NCBI GenBank assembly: GCA_013360295.1
Contig: JABWCL010000035.1
Coordinates: 1 to 42,746, forward strand
Direction of reading: 5' to 3'
Length of the DNA stretch: 42,746 nucleotides
Source of the DNA: Ignavibacteriaceae bacterium
Lineage (GTDB): Bacteria > Bacteroidota > Ignavibacteria > Ignavibacteriales > Ignavibacteriaceae
The notes under the pieces were generated by a model. It saw only the letters and a list, made by a program, of their open reading frames with translations, was not told the origin of the DNA and searched no databases. A program made the translations under genes and the position numbers. This document shows positions 36,024-42,746 of the stretch, in pieces; position 1 is the stretch's first letter, and every line of letters starts with the position of its first letter.

Positions 36024-36857
36024 TCACATCGGGCGGCAATCTATACAGGCGAAGGGGATCGTCAGTATCATACCCTTGTTTTTACTTTGCTCATTTAGCA
36101 TTTGTTCTGTTTCGCCGAACACAGTTTCGACTCTACCCGCGGGCAATAATTTTATCCACGGCTCAAGAAAAGCCAGGCGGATAAATGAATGGTTAAGCAT
36201 CGCGCTGCCGTTTGTATAGTGATAACGGAATTTATCCTCACTTACTTCTGTAACTTCAAAGCCGGAGTTTCTCATCAGTTTAATCCAGCTGACAAGCGGT
36301 TTCCGTTTTTGCAGTATATGCTCCTCCGTCTTTGCGATCTCCTCTGTCATCCCGTGATTCTTTAACACCGATTTGAACGCATCATAAAATTCGTGCATTG
36401 TTCCCGGCAGGTTGATCGTAATTACCAATTGTCCTTTCCCTTTCAGTACGCGATGAATTTCACTAAGCGATTTATCAACATCATCAACATTATTCAGACC
36501 GTTGTTGGAAACAATAAGGTGAAAATAATCCTTATCAAAAGGAAGTTCTTCCGCAAAGCCAGGCAGAAGCTTTATATTGGTTATCTGTCGCGCCATTATC
36601 TTTTCCTTCGCTCTATCCAGCGCCTCTTTCCACGGATCAAATCCGAAAACCTCGCAAGTCCCGCCCAGCGATTCCGCGAGTTCTATAAGAGGGTAACCGG
36701 TTCCGCATCCCACATCCAGCGCTCTTATATTTTGCCTGAAGCGGACACGTTCAAAAATCTTTAAGCCGAAAGGAACAGACCAAAGGGGCGCCTCATCGAG
36801 GGAAGAGATAAATGAGGGATCATTTACATTGAATTTATTATTAAGGTAACCGATCAT
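36024..36857 (-). CDS. Class I SAM-dependent methyltransferase
   Basis: The SAM-binding motif LDVGCGTGYPLIEL lies near residues 46-59. Acidic motif II (VFGFDPWKEALDRA) and the motif near FHLIVSNNGLNNVDD are the usual Methyltransf_11/25 arrangement. The C-terminal half (about 165-277) probably forms the substrate cap and gives no clue to substrate. It ends with Cys residues (PFACIDCRPM) that could be reactive or metal-binding. An antitoxin-like gene lies 14 bp upstream and is likely in the same transcript. Confidence 0.85.
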   Translation of the reverse strand: MIGYLNNKFNVNDPSFISSLDEAPLWSVPFGLKIFERVRFRQNIRALDVGCGTGYPLIELAESLGGTCEVFGFDPWKEALDRAKEKIMARQITNIKLLPGFAEELPFDKDYFHLIVSNNGLNNVDDVDKSLSEIHRVLKGKGQLVITINLPGTMHEFYDAFKSVLKNHGMTEEIAKTEEHILQKRKPLVSWIKLMRNSGFEVTEVSEDKFRYHYTNGSAMLNHSFIRLAFLEPWIKLLPAGRVETVFGETEQMLNEQSKNKGMILTIPFACIDCRPM

Positions 36858-36871
36858 ATTTCTTTGATTAG

Positions 36872-37060
36872 TTAAACTGTTTTTACTTTTTCTGATACGA
36901 GTTTTTCAAAAAGCTTTGTGCTTAGTATAACAGCCTCCGCCTTACCGTTTATAGTAATAACCATAGGTCGGTTGCTGTTCTTCAACTGATCCATTACGCG
37001 GACCGTATTCTTCTTTAATTCTGAAATGGGGAGAATATCTTCGCTTAGTCTTATTTTCAA
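36872..37060 (-). CDS. Phd/YefM-type antitoxin-like protein, without an adjacent toxin
   Basis: The 62 residues match the N-terminal DNA-binding part of Phd/YefM antitoxins: ILPISELKKNTVRVMDQL, RPMVITINGKAEAVIL and FEKLVSE. Family members bind their own promoter and neutralise a toxin through a C-terminal tail; here the tail is very short. The start codon is TTG. No Doc, YoeB or RelE-type toxin gene lies next to it: downstream is the methyltransferase, upstream the divergent mnmE. It may be an orphan regulator or the remains of a toxin-antitoxin pair. Confidence 0.8.
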   Translation of the reverse strand: MKIRLSEDILPISELKKNTVRVMDQLKNSNRPMVITINGKAEAVILSTKLFEKLVSEKVKTV

Positions 37061-37149
37061 TTTGCTTCTTTAACGATTAAAAGATTATTAAAAATCTTTT
37101 AAAGATACTTTAAAAAATAATATTTAACAAACGATGATCTCTCATCACC

Positions 37150-37178
37150 TTGATAAGCTCCTAAGTTATACTTATTTT
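37150..37178 (+). promoter_or_regulatory. Sigma70-like promoter for mnmE
   Basis: TTGATA (37150-37155), a 17-bp spacer and TATTTT (37173-37178) are followed by ATG after 5 bp. A near-leaderless transcript is predicted. This is a motif match only. Confidence 0.35.
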
Positions 37179-37183
37179 TCGGT

Positions 37184-38539
37184 ATGAACAACGAAGATAT
37201 TATCATAGCCGAAGCAACGCCGCCTGGAGCAGCCGCGATTTCCGTTATCAGATTAAGCGGGACGAACTGCATAGAGGCAGCAGACAGACTATTCAGCGGG
37301 AAGGTTAAGCTCAGTGCCGTGCCATCCCACACACTGCACTACGGAAGAATCGTAGGCCGCAATGCACAAACCATAGACGACGTGCTCGCCTCGGTCTTTC
37401 GCGAACCCAACTCCTACACCGGGGAAGATTCCGTAGAAATCAGCACACACGGTAACCCGCTTGTTACCGCCACCGTAATAAACGAGTTCCTCCAGATGGA
37501 TATTCGTATCGCTGAGCCGGGAGAATTTACCAAGCGGGCATTTCTGAACGGGAGGATAGATCTCGCCCAGGCCGAGGCCGTGATTGAGCTAATTAACTCA
37601 CGAAGCGAAGCTGCTGTCAGGGGCAGCCGCAATCAGCTTGATGGTTTACTTTCTCAAAAGATCGGAGAACTGCGGCAACAGCTGATTAATGCAGTATCGC
37701 TTGTTGAACTGGAACTCGACTTTGCAGAAGAGGACCTGGAATTTATTGATAACTCTGCAGTAATTGAACTGATCACCGGAATTAAAAAAGAGATATCAGC
37801 CTTGCTTGCAACTTACCGATTCGGAAGAGTATTCCGGGAGGGAGTTAATGTTGCTTTAGTTGGATTGCCAAATGTGGGGAAGTCCTCTGTTCTGAATCAT
37901 ATTTTAAAAGAGAGAAGAGCGATAGTCAGTCCGATTCCCGGCACCACCCGTGATATAATCCGTGAAGACGTCACTATTGATGGTGTACTTTACCGGCTAT
38001 ATGACACCGCCGGAATAAGAAATACCGAAGATCTGATTGAAAAAGAAGGTGTTGAGAGAAGCCGAAAGGCTGTCAGGGATGCCGACCTCGTTTTATTCAT
38101 TAACGAAACCGCCCACCCGTTTGACGAGTATCTCTATTTGGAATTACAGGAATTCACTTCTGAAGAAAGAATAGTAAAAGTAATCAACAAATCCGATTTG
38201 CCAGGGAAAGTAGGGGATCAGCCTGGCAGCATTCGCGTTTCTGCGCTTACCGGTGAAGGGTTTGAACAACTCTTCGACCTTATGAAAGAGCGGGCTTATG
38301 GGGGAGAGAACTACACGGAAAAAAGCATCCTCGTTTCCAGTATTCGCCATAAATCCCTGCTCGAAAAAGCGAACATCGCCCTGGAAAACGCTAAAGACTC
38401 CGCAAAACAACAAATGAGCGGGGAGTTTATATCGGTGGATATTCGGCACGCCATTAATTCTCTGGGAGAGATAATCGGGACAGTAACTACTGACGATATC
38501 CTGAACAACATATTCTCCAAATTCTGCATCGGGAAGTGA
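37184..38539 (+). CDS. mnmE: tRNA uridine-34 5-carboxymethylaminomethyl modification GTPase MnmE
   Basis: The N-terminal folate-binding domain (IIIAEATPPGAAAISVIRLSG, then GEFTKRAFLNGRIDLAQAEA) is followed by a helical domain with an inserted G domain. The G motifs are GLPNVGKSSVLN near 226-237, GTTRDI, DTAGIR and NKSD near 335. The invariant C-terminal FCIGK supplies the Cys. MnmE works with MnmG to modify wobble uridine in tRNAs. Gene and partner are usually close; here they are 1.6 kb apart because a repeat array, a GIY-YIG gene and two parS sites lie between them. There is no clear ribosome-binding site, fitting a leaderless transcript. Confidence 0.97.
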   Translation: MNNEDIIIAEATPPGAAAISVIRLSGTNCIEAADRLFSGKVKLSAVPSHTLHYGRIVGRNAQTIDDVLASVFREPNSYTGEDSVEISTHGNPLVTATVINEFLQMDIRIAEPGEFTKRAFLNGRIDLAQAEAVIELINSRSEAAVRGSRNQLDGLLSQKIGELRQQLINAVSLVELELDFAEEDLEFIDNSAVIELITGIKKEISALLATYRFGRVFREGVNVALVGLPNVGKSSVLNHILKERRAIVSPIPGTTRDIIREDVTIDGVLYRLYDTAGIRNTEDLIEKEGVERSRKAVRDADLVLFINETAHPFDEYLYLELQEFTSEERIVKVINKSDLPGKVGDQPGSIRVSALTGEGFEQLFDLMKERAYGGENYTEKSILVSSIRHKSLLEKANIALENAKDSAKQQMSGEFISVDIRHAINSLGEIIGTVTTDDILNNIFSKFCIGK

Positions 38540-38973
38540 CGTGTTTCACGTGGAACAGTTGATTTTTTCTGGTCAGTAATGTTGTTGAGTCACCCGGTCG
38601 CTGTGTGCCGGGGCTTCGATACGCGGAACGGGGAAAAGAGTTGAAAAAAGAGAAGAATTGCGGTGTTCCGCTACTCAGCCACCTGGCAATTAAGAATTAA
38701 AAATTATGAATTAAAAATATAACTCCCAGTAAGGTTGTTGAGTATCCCGACTACTTCTCATTTTTCAATTGAAGTCGGGAGTATCGAAACAACCGGTCAA
38801 TGCCACGGAGGTATCACAACGACTGACCGCTGTGTGCCGGTGGCTTCGATACGCGGAACGCAAAGAAGAATTGAGAAATGGAAAGAGTTTTGGCGCTCCG
38901 CTACTCAGCCACCTAGCGGCAGGTGAGGAAAAAATTTTAGAATTAAAAATTTTACATTATTACAGCTGCTTAT
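38540..38973. other. Intergenic: parS site and first part of the hairpin array
   Basis: After mnmE come parS (38542-38557), hairpin P1 (38610-38683), AT-rich linker (38689-38718), hairpin Q1 (38733-38794) and hairpin P2 (38839-38913), then about 60 bp leading to the GIY-YIG gene. Open frames here (for example 38735-38926) are made by the repeat and recur in its other copies. Confidence 0.75.
38542..38557. promoter_or_regulatory. parS site (ParB-binding centromere), one mismatch
   Basis: TGTTTCACGTGGAACA differs from the parS consensus TGTTTCACGTGAAACA at one base. It lies 2 bp after the mnmE stop codon. Confidence 0.82.
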
Positions 38974-39935
38974 ATGAAAGGCTATACATACATACTGCTT
39001 TGTGCTGACGGAAAATACTACACCGGTAGCACTAACGATCTCCGAAGGAGGCTGGAACAGCATCAGCTTGGAGAGGGCGCGAATTTTACCAGTAAAAGAT
39101 TACCGGTTGAGCTTGTGTATTATGAGGAGTATGAGAGAGTAGATGAAGCGTTTTATCGTGAAAAACAGATTCAGGGATGGAGTAGAAGCAAAAAAGAAGC
39201 CCTGATCTTCGGAAAAGAAAGCGCTTTACCAACTTTGGCAAAGAAGGTGTGGAAGAAGAAGTAAAAGAGATGCCTGACTCGCTATGTGCCGAGGCTTCGA
39301 TACACGGAACGCAAAGAAGAATTGAGAAATGGAAAAAGTTTTGGCGCTCCGCTACTCAGCCACCTGGTAATTAAGAATTAAAAATTATAAATTAAAAATA
39401 TAACACCCAGTAAGGTTGTTGAGTATCCCGACTACTTCTCATTTTTCAATTAAAGTCGGGAGTATCGAAACAACCGATCAATGCCACGGAGGTATCACAA
39501 CGACTGACTCGCTATGTGCCGGGGCTTCGATACGCGGAACGCAGAGAAGAATTGAGAAATGAAAAGAATAGTTGCGTTCCGCTACTCAGCCACCTGGTAA
39601 TTAAGAATTAAAAATTATAAATTAAAAATATAACACCCAGTAAGGTTGTTGAGTATCCTGACCGCTTCTCATTTTTCAATTAAAGTCGGGAGTATCGAAA
39701 CAACCGGTCAATGCCCCGGAGGTATCACAACGACTGACCGCTGTGTGTCGGTGGCTTCGATACGCGGAACGGGGAAAAGAGTTGAAAAAAGAGAAGAATT
39801 ACGGTGTTCCGCTACTCAGCCACCTGGCAATTAAGAATTAAAAATTATGAATTAAAAATATAACTCCCAGTAAGGTTGTTGAGTATCCCGACCGCTTCTC
39901 ATTCTTCAATTAAAGTCGGGAGTATCGAAACAACC
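38610..39935. repeat. 230-bp-period array of alternating hairpins P and Q, interrupted by a nuclease gene
   Basis: P hairpins (read on the minus strand) are at 38610-38683, 38839-38913, 39289-39364, 39520-39594 and 39750-39824. Q hairpins (plus strand) are at 38733-38794, 39414-39475, 39644-39705 and 39874-39935. A shared CTTCGA in P starts at 38614, 38844, 39295, 39525 and 39755, so the spacing is 230 bp except across the nuclease gene (451 bp). P has outer arms GGTGGCT/AGCCACC and inner stem GCGGAAC/GTTCCGC. Q has GGTTGTT/AACAACC and TCCCGACT/AGTCGGGA. Both carry GAGTA and TATCGA between the two stems. Linkers hold TTAAGAATTAAAAATTA-type AT-rich sequence. Confidence 0.92.
38974..39264 (+). 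CDS. GIY-YIG nuclease family protein (UPF0213/YhbQ-like)
   Basis: A single-domain 96-residue protein. The GIY-YIG core appears as YTYILLCADGKYYTGSTNDL, with Arg residues and His in RRRLEQHQ (24-31) and the likely metal-binding Glu63 in FYREKQIQGWS. A basic tail (KKVWKKK) could bind DNA. Members are stand-alone small nucleases with unclear cellular roles; the fold cuts DNA in homing enzymes and UvrC. The gene sits in the middle of the hairpin array and replaces one linker-Q stretch; nearly identical P hairpins lie on both sides. This placement suggests it belongs to a repeat-based mobile element or acts on the hairpins, which is inference. Confidence 0.9.
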   Translation: MKGYTYILLCADGKYYTGSTNDLRRRLEQHQLGEGANFTSKRLPVELVYYEEYERVDEAFYREKQIQGWSRSKKEALIFGKESALPTLAKKVWKKK

Positions 39936-40125
39936 GGTCGCAGCCACCACCGAATCGAAACGACCGACCAAAGCTATAAACGCACTAACCAACCAACCGC
40001 TTCACCGATCCACACTCCCCGTTCCATCCCCTTGTTTCCCACCTATTATTTTACGATTTTTGCAAAACTTTTTTCCATCTCTCTTTGTTTCACGTGAAAC
40101 AGCAAGGATTTAGCAATAATTTTTA
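39265..40125. other. 860-bp intergenic region: second part of hairpin array and parS
   Basis: It holds hairpins P3, Q2, P4, Q3, P5 and Q4 in exact 230-bp phase (39289-39935). A pyrimidine-rich, apparently non-coding stretch follows (about 39960-40085), then a perfect parS site just before mnmG. No gene is visible; the 60- to 73-codon frames at 39646 and 39876 are by-products of the repeat. Confidence 0.8.
40086..40101. promoter_or_regulatory. parS site (ParB-binding centromere), perfect match
   Basis: TGTTTCACGTGAAACA is an exact palindromic match to the bacterial parS consensus. It lies 24 bp before the mnmG start codon, probably inside its leader. ParB spreading from it could affect mnmG transcription. 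Confidence 0.93.
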
Positions 40126-41997
40126 ATGAATAATTTCGATATAATAGTAATCGGTGGCGGACACGCGGGAATCGAGGCGGCTTGTGCTGCTTCGAAGATG
40201 GGGTGTTCCGTTGCGCTGGTTACAATGGATAAAAACGCTATCGGGAGAATGTCGTGCAACCCGGCAATAGGGGGGACGGCCAAGGGGCACGTTGTCAGGG
40301 AGATTGATGCGCTGGGGGGGGTAATGGGCTTAATTGCAGACCGGTCGGGCATTCAGTTTAGAATGCTTAATCGTTCAAAGGGACCTGCGGTGTGGTCACC
40401 CAGAAGTCAGAATGACAGGAAACTCTATTCCGAAGAAGCGATTCGTGTGATTGATTCGCACAAGAACATTACGGTTGTAAAGGAATCGGTGACTGGAATA
40501 AACACCGAAGATGGAAAAGTAACCGGGGTTACAACTATTGAAGGACACTCCATTTCCGCGAAGGCCGTTATCCTCTGCTCCGGAACTTTCCTGAACGGGT
40601 TAATGCACACAGGACTCAACCAGTTTGAAGGGGGGAGATATGGTGAGCAGAAGGCTATTGGCATAACCGAATCTCTGGTGGGCCTGGGATTTGAAGCGGG
40701 GAGGCTGAAGACCGGAACACCACCTCGCCTGCACAAAGATTCAATTGACTGGGATGCTCTTGAGGTTCAGTCGGGAGATGATGACCCGCAGCCGTTTTCA
40801 TTCCGTACTCCACGCAGTGAGTTTCCATATCAACCGCAGTTAAGTTGTCACATAACCCACACCGATGTTAATGTTCATAATATTTTAGAAACAGGTTTTC
40901 ATCAGTCGCCTCTTTTTACCGGAGTAATCGGTGGTGTGGGGCCAAGATATTGCCCGTCAATAGAGGACAAAATAGTCCGATTTAACGATAAACCCAGGCA
41001 CCAGTTATTTCTTGAACCGGAAGGGCTTGATTCGGAGCTAATATATGTTAACGGTTTCTCCACCTCGCTTCCGGCAGAAGTGCAGGATAAAGCGTTGCGG
41101 TTAGTTCCCGGTCTAAAAGATATGAAGATGGTGCGTCCTGGTTACGCTGTTGAATATGACTTCTTCCCGCCCCACCAGGTTGATTTAACTCTTGAGACAA
41201 AACGAGTGCGCGGGTTATACTTCGCGGGACAAGTGAACGGAACATCGGGATATGAAGAAGCAGCCGCGCAGGGCTTGGTTGCGGGGATAAACGCCGCGGC
41301 AAAAATTCTTGGTAAAAAAGAATTTGTACTTAAAAGAAGTGAAGCCTATATCGGAGTTATGGTGGATGACCTTGTCAATAAATCAACAGACGAACCTTAC
41401 AGGATATTTACTTCGAGGGCGGAACACAGGCTGCTGCTGCGCCAGGATAACGCCGACCGCAGGCTCTCACAGTACGGACACTATTATGGTCTGATAGAAG
41501 ACGAACATAATGAAGAGATCAGGATGAGGAGTGAAAAAATATCCGTGGGCATTGAAATCCTCTCCAGAAAAAAAATTAAGCCCGCCGATATCAATCCCGT
41601 GCTTCATTCAAAAGAGGCGGATCTGATTGACACCCCGGAGGCCATATCCAAATTATGCAAGCGTCCTGAGCTTCAGCTCGAAGAAATTCTTGCCCTTACT
41701 AACGGTGACGAGGAGCTTGCAACAATAAAGAATGATAAATATGCCGTTGAACAGATTGAAATCGAGTTAAAGTACGAGGGCTATATCAAGAGGCAGTTTG
41801 ACCAGGTGGAGAAGATGGAAAAATACGAAGGGTTAAGGATCCCGGCCACATTAGATTACGCAAAGGTAAAAGCCCTTTCCACAGAGGGGCGCGAGAAACT
41901 GCTCAAAGTTCAACCCCGGTCTATCGGCCAGGCATCAAGAATATCTGGAGTAACCCCTTCAGATATTTCAGTTTTATTGGTATATTTAAAGAAGTAA
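40126..41997 (+). CDS. mnmG: tRNA uridine-34 5-carboxymethylaminomethyl modification enzyme MnmG
   Basis: The FAD-binding Rossmann motif IVIGGGHAGIEAA is at 7-19, followed by family blocks MSCNPAIGGTAKGH and GLKTGTPPRL-like RLKTGTPPRLHKDS. GTSGYEEAAAQGLVAGINAA lies in the middle, and a helical C-terminal domain binds MnmE and tRNA (YEGYIKRQFDQVEKM). The 623-residue length is standard. With MnmE it makes cmnm5U34 or nm5U34 in tRNAs. rsmG follows after 39 bp and is probably co-transcribed. Confidence 0.98.
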   Translation: MNNFDIIVIGGGHAGIEAACAASKMGCSVALVTMDKNAIGRMSCNPAIGGTAKGHVVREIDALGGVMGLIADRSGIQFRMLNRSKGPAVWSPRSQNDRKLYSEEAIRVIDSHKNITVVKESVTGINTEDGKVTGVTTIEGHSISAKAVILCSGTFLNGLMHTGLNQFEGGRYGEQKAIGITESLVGLGFEAGRLKTGTPPRLHKDSIDWDALEVQSGDDDPQPFSFRTPRSEFPYQPQLSCHITHTDVNVHNILETGFHQSPLFTGVIGGVGPRYCPSIEDKIVRFNDKPRHQLFLEPEGLDSELIYVNGFSTSLPAEVQDKALRLVPGLKDMKMVRPGYAVEYDFFPPHQVDLTLETKRVRGLYFAGQVNGTSGYEEAAAQGLVAGINAAAKILGKKEFVLKRSEAYIGVMVDDLVNKSTDEPYRIFTSRAEHRLLLRQDNADRRLSQYGHYYGLIEDEHNEEIRMRSEKISVGIEILSRKKIKPADINPVLHSKEADLIDTPEAISKLCKRPELQLEEILALTNGDEELATIKNDKYAVEQIEIELKYEGYIKRQFDQVEKMEKYEGLRIPATLDYAKVKALSTEGREKLLKVQPRSIGQASRISGVTPSDISVLLVYLKK

Positions 41998-42036
41998 ATT
42001 TTTGTTTTTTGTAGAAAAGAGAATATACCGCTTGCT

Positions 42037-42711
42037 ATGCAAGATACTTATCTTAAACAGTTAACCGCCTTCTACTGGGAAAACGGTTACAACCCCGACA
42101 TCACGCAAATGGAACGTCTCGCTCACTTTGCTTGTCTGGTTGCGGAAAAGAATGAAGTTCTGAACCTTGTTTCACGTAAAGACGTTGATTCGATAATAGA
42201 AAACCACGTCTTCATATCTTCATACATCTCGAAGCATATACCCGAGAAATGCACGAAGTTTGTGGATATTGGCACGGGGGGAGGTTTCCCCGGAATACCC
42301 GTTGCGATTATGCGTCCGGACCTTCGCGGAGTACTCGTTGATTCGATCAGAAAGAAAACTGCCGCGGTAGCTGAGTTTGTTGAAAAACTGATGCTCAGCA
42401 ATGTTTATGTTGAAAACGCAAGAGTCGAGGATGAAGAATTCATTCAGAAACACGCGGGAACGGTAGACCTTGTTTTCAGCAGGGCGACAGTTCCTCTCAT
42501 TATGCTTGTGAAATATGCAATGCCGCTTATCAAGGACAAAGCCTACCTGATGGCGCTCAAGGGAGGAGACATTGATGAGGAACTCAAGAAAGCACAGATG
42601 AAGTACACACCATTCATCAAGAAAGCCACCGTGTTCGAGCTCCATTATAAGCCGAGCAATATTAAGAATATAAAAGAAAAGAAACTGGTTCTATTCGAAC
42701 TGGTAAAGTAA
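42037..42711 (+). CDS. rsmG: 16S rRNA (guanine-527-N7)-methyltransferase RsmG
   Basis: The SAM-binding motif FVDIGTGGGFPGIPVAI is near residues 70-86, then the acidic strand VLVDSIRKKTAAVAEFV and the motif VDLVFSRATVPL. This is the full GidB layout, 224 residues. It methylates G527 in the 530 loop of 16S rRNA. The order mnmE, mnmG, rsmG is the conserved origin-near block that is usually followed by parA and parB, which I would expect just beyond the window. A strong terminator directly after the stop means any parAB genes have their own promoter or rely on read-through. Confidence 0.97.
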   Translation: MQDTYLKQLTAFYWENGYNPDITQMERLAHFACLVAEKNEVLNLVSRKDVDSIIENHVFISSYISKHIPEKCTKFVDIGTGGGFPGIPVAIMRPDLRGVLVDSIRKKTAAVAEFVEKLMLSNVYVENARVEDEEFIQKHAGTVDLVFSRATVPLIMLVKYAMPLIKDKAYLMALKGGDIDEELKKAQMKYTPFIKKATVFELHYKPSNIKNIKEKKLVLFELVK

Positions 42712-42716
42712 AGCTT

Positions 42717-42746
42717 AAAAAAAGCCCCGTTCTCACGGGGCTTTTT
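42717..42746 (+). terminator. Rho-independent terminator after rsmG
   Basis: AAAAAGCCCCG and CGGGGCTTTTT form a strong stem around a TTCTCA-type loop, ending in T5 at the window edge. Confidence 0.9.

Noticed and set aside
36148-36158. DnaA-box-like TTATCCACG
   Set aside because: A single site with one mismatch inside the methyltransferase coding sequence; no cluster, so it is not evidence of oriC.
38610-39935. CRISPR array or tRNA-like genes in the repeat array
   Set aside because: The 230-bp units have no unique spacers and no cloverleaf; the structure is two alternating hairpins.
38735-40097. Repeated 60- to 73-codon frames (38735-38926, 39646-39834, 39876-40097) with near-identical protein sequences
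   Set aside because: They exist only because the 230-bp repeat recurs. They have no ribosome-binding sites, run through hairpin stems, and their ends differ when the repeat drifts.
42168-42183. Third parS-like sequence TGTTTCACGTAAAGAC inside rsmG
   Set aside because: Only the left ten bases match; four mismatches in the right half destroy the palindrome.

Overview
The window looks like a chromosomal segment of a free-living bacterium of the Bacteroidota/Chlorobiota side of the tree, most likely Ignavibacteria. The grounds are three secreted proteins ending in a type IX secretion C-terminal sorting domain with the NYPNP-type start typical of that group, several SusC-like and DUF5686 outer-membrane proteins, LytS/LytTR signalling, and AT-rich intergenic repeats. 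This taxonomic call is inference from protein style; no rRNA is present.

Layout. 0-6.5 kb: a fused homocysteine methyltransferase/MTHFR (minus strand), a PhoD-type phosphatase and uvrA. 6.9-16.7 kb: envelope and secreted proteins (small beta-barrel protein, M64 peptidase, TonB-dependent receptor, Asp-box protein with a sorting domain, DUF5686 barrel). 17-18.2 kb: an AAA_14/DUF4143 ATPase behind three perfect 19-bp palindromes spaced exactly 33 bp apart. 18.2-25.2 kb: a small unknown gene, a LruC-type lipoprotein and two arylsulfotransferase-like secreted proteins. 25.6-29.3 kb: LytS-type kinase, LytTR regulator and an S9 peptidase in one apparent operon. 30-36 kb: porin, LD-carboxypeptidase, prolyl oligopeptidase and M14 carboxypeptidase. 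36-42.7 kb: methyltransferase, orphan Phd-type antitoxin, then mnmE, mnmG and rsmG. The last three are the classic origin-proximal group, and two ParB-binding parS sites lie between mnmE and mnmG, so the right end is probably close to oriC.

How it fits together. Secreted and cell-surface functions dominate: four exported peptidases of families S9, S9A, M14 and M64, a cell-wall LD-carboxypeptidase, uptake proteins, and sorted surface proteins. This suggests a life on protein and other polymers.

The most unusual content is non-coding. Between the two parS sites is an array with an exact 230-bp period, made of two alternating, oppositely oriented two-tier hairpins. It is interrupted by a small GIY-YIG nuclease gene. 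A second cluster of the same hairpins lies at 29.45-29.73 kb, where the stem sequences have changed but pairing is kept. I propose this as a candidate REP-like element family associated with a GIY-YIG nuclease. At least three further dispersed repeat families occupy other gaps. Two genes (the DUF5686 protein and the LytS kinase) have clear coding sequence upstream of any ATG, GTG or TTG start.
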